Positions 5,454-5,511 of a stretch of 5,511 bases of DNA are shown here, in pieces. Within the stretch, counting starts at the first letter, position 1, and each line of letters starts with the position of its first letter. This DNA comes from CALMFT01 sp041674565 (GTDB taxonomy: Bacteria > Patescibacteriota > Gracilibacteria > Absconditabacterales > Absconditicoccaceae). Location of the stretch: assembly GCA_041674565.1 (NCBI GenBank), contig JBAYVQ010000068.1:1-5511 (forward strand), read 5' to 3'. The notes beneath the pieces are model-generated. The model did not search any database. It was not told the DNA's origin and saw nothing but the letters and a program-made list of their open reading frames with translations. Made by a program: the position numbers and the translations under genes.

Positions 5454-5511
5454 TTATTTCATAATTTTACCTTCTGGGTAACTAACTCTTACTCGCTGAG
5501 GGCGGTCAAAT
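5454..5511 (-). CDS. Possible C-terminal end of a gene entering from the right edge
   Basis: One minus-strand frame is open from the window edge to TAA at 5456-5454 and ends FDRPQRVRVSYPEGKIMK. The basic, strand-like RVRVSYPEGK reads like real protein, and local G+C is higher than in the flanking spacer. Only 18 codons are visible, so chance cannot be excluded and no family is assigned. If real, it lies about 150 bases upstream of the HTH gene on the same strand and could mark the resident sequence beyond the cassette. Confidence 0.33.
   Translation of the reverse strand, partial: FDRPQRVRVSYPEGKIMK

Overview
This window comes from a bacterium that appears to read TGA as glycine (translation table 25). 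That code is known from the candidate phyla Gracilibacteria (BD1-5) and Absconditabacteria (SR1). Three genes that look broken under the standard code become intact and sensible when TGA is read as an amino acid: a DUF134-type DNA-binding protein running off the left edge (one in-frame TGA), a nicotinamide-nucleotide adenylyltransferase-like enzyme (three), and a 71-residue protein of unknown function (two). At the best-conserved of these positions the family expects glycine. None of the five complete genes ends in TGA; all stop at TAA or TAG. Intergenic DNA is extremely AT-rich, which also fits these lineages.

Layout. Positions 1-182 (minus) hold the N-terminal part of the DUF134 gene. Positions 183-695 are an AT-rich spacer with several perfect inverted repeats but no convincing gene. 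Positions 696-1217 (plus) encode the adenylyltransferase, which converges on the 71-aa gene at 1238-1453 (minus). Positions 1555-2457 (minus) encode a complete Xer-type tyrosine recombinase. It has its own sigma70-like promoter at 2485-2514, and a palindrome resembling a dif/Xer core overlaps that promoter. A strong intrinsic terminator at 2536-2576 insulates it from the two-gene operon upstream. That operon reads 5302 to 2656 (minus): a 223-aa protein with a helix-turn-helix-like N-terminus, then, four bases on, a 656-aa GHKL ATPase followed by two apparent Ig-like beta domains and an unassigned C-terminus. The last 58 bases may hold the tail of another minus-strand gene.

Interpretation. The GHKL/HTH operon differs from its surroundings. 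It is visibly richer in G+C, and its roughly 53 glycines are all encoded by GGN, whereas about 6 of 22 glycines in the resident genes use TGA. The recombinase is also TGA-free. The simplest reading is that a recombinase-associated cassette was acquired from a standard-code donor and is not yet adapted to the host code. A GHKL ATPase paired with a putative DNA-binding partner beside an integrase is typical of conflict or defence islands, but no named system is recognised and the function is inference.
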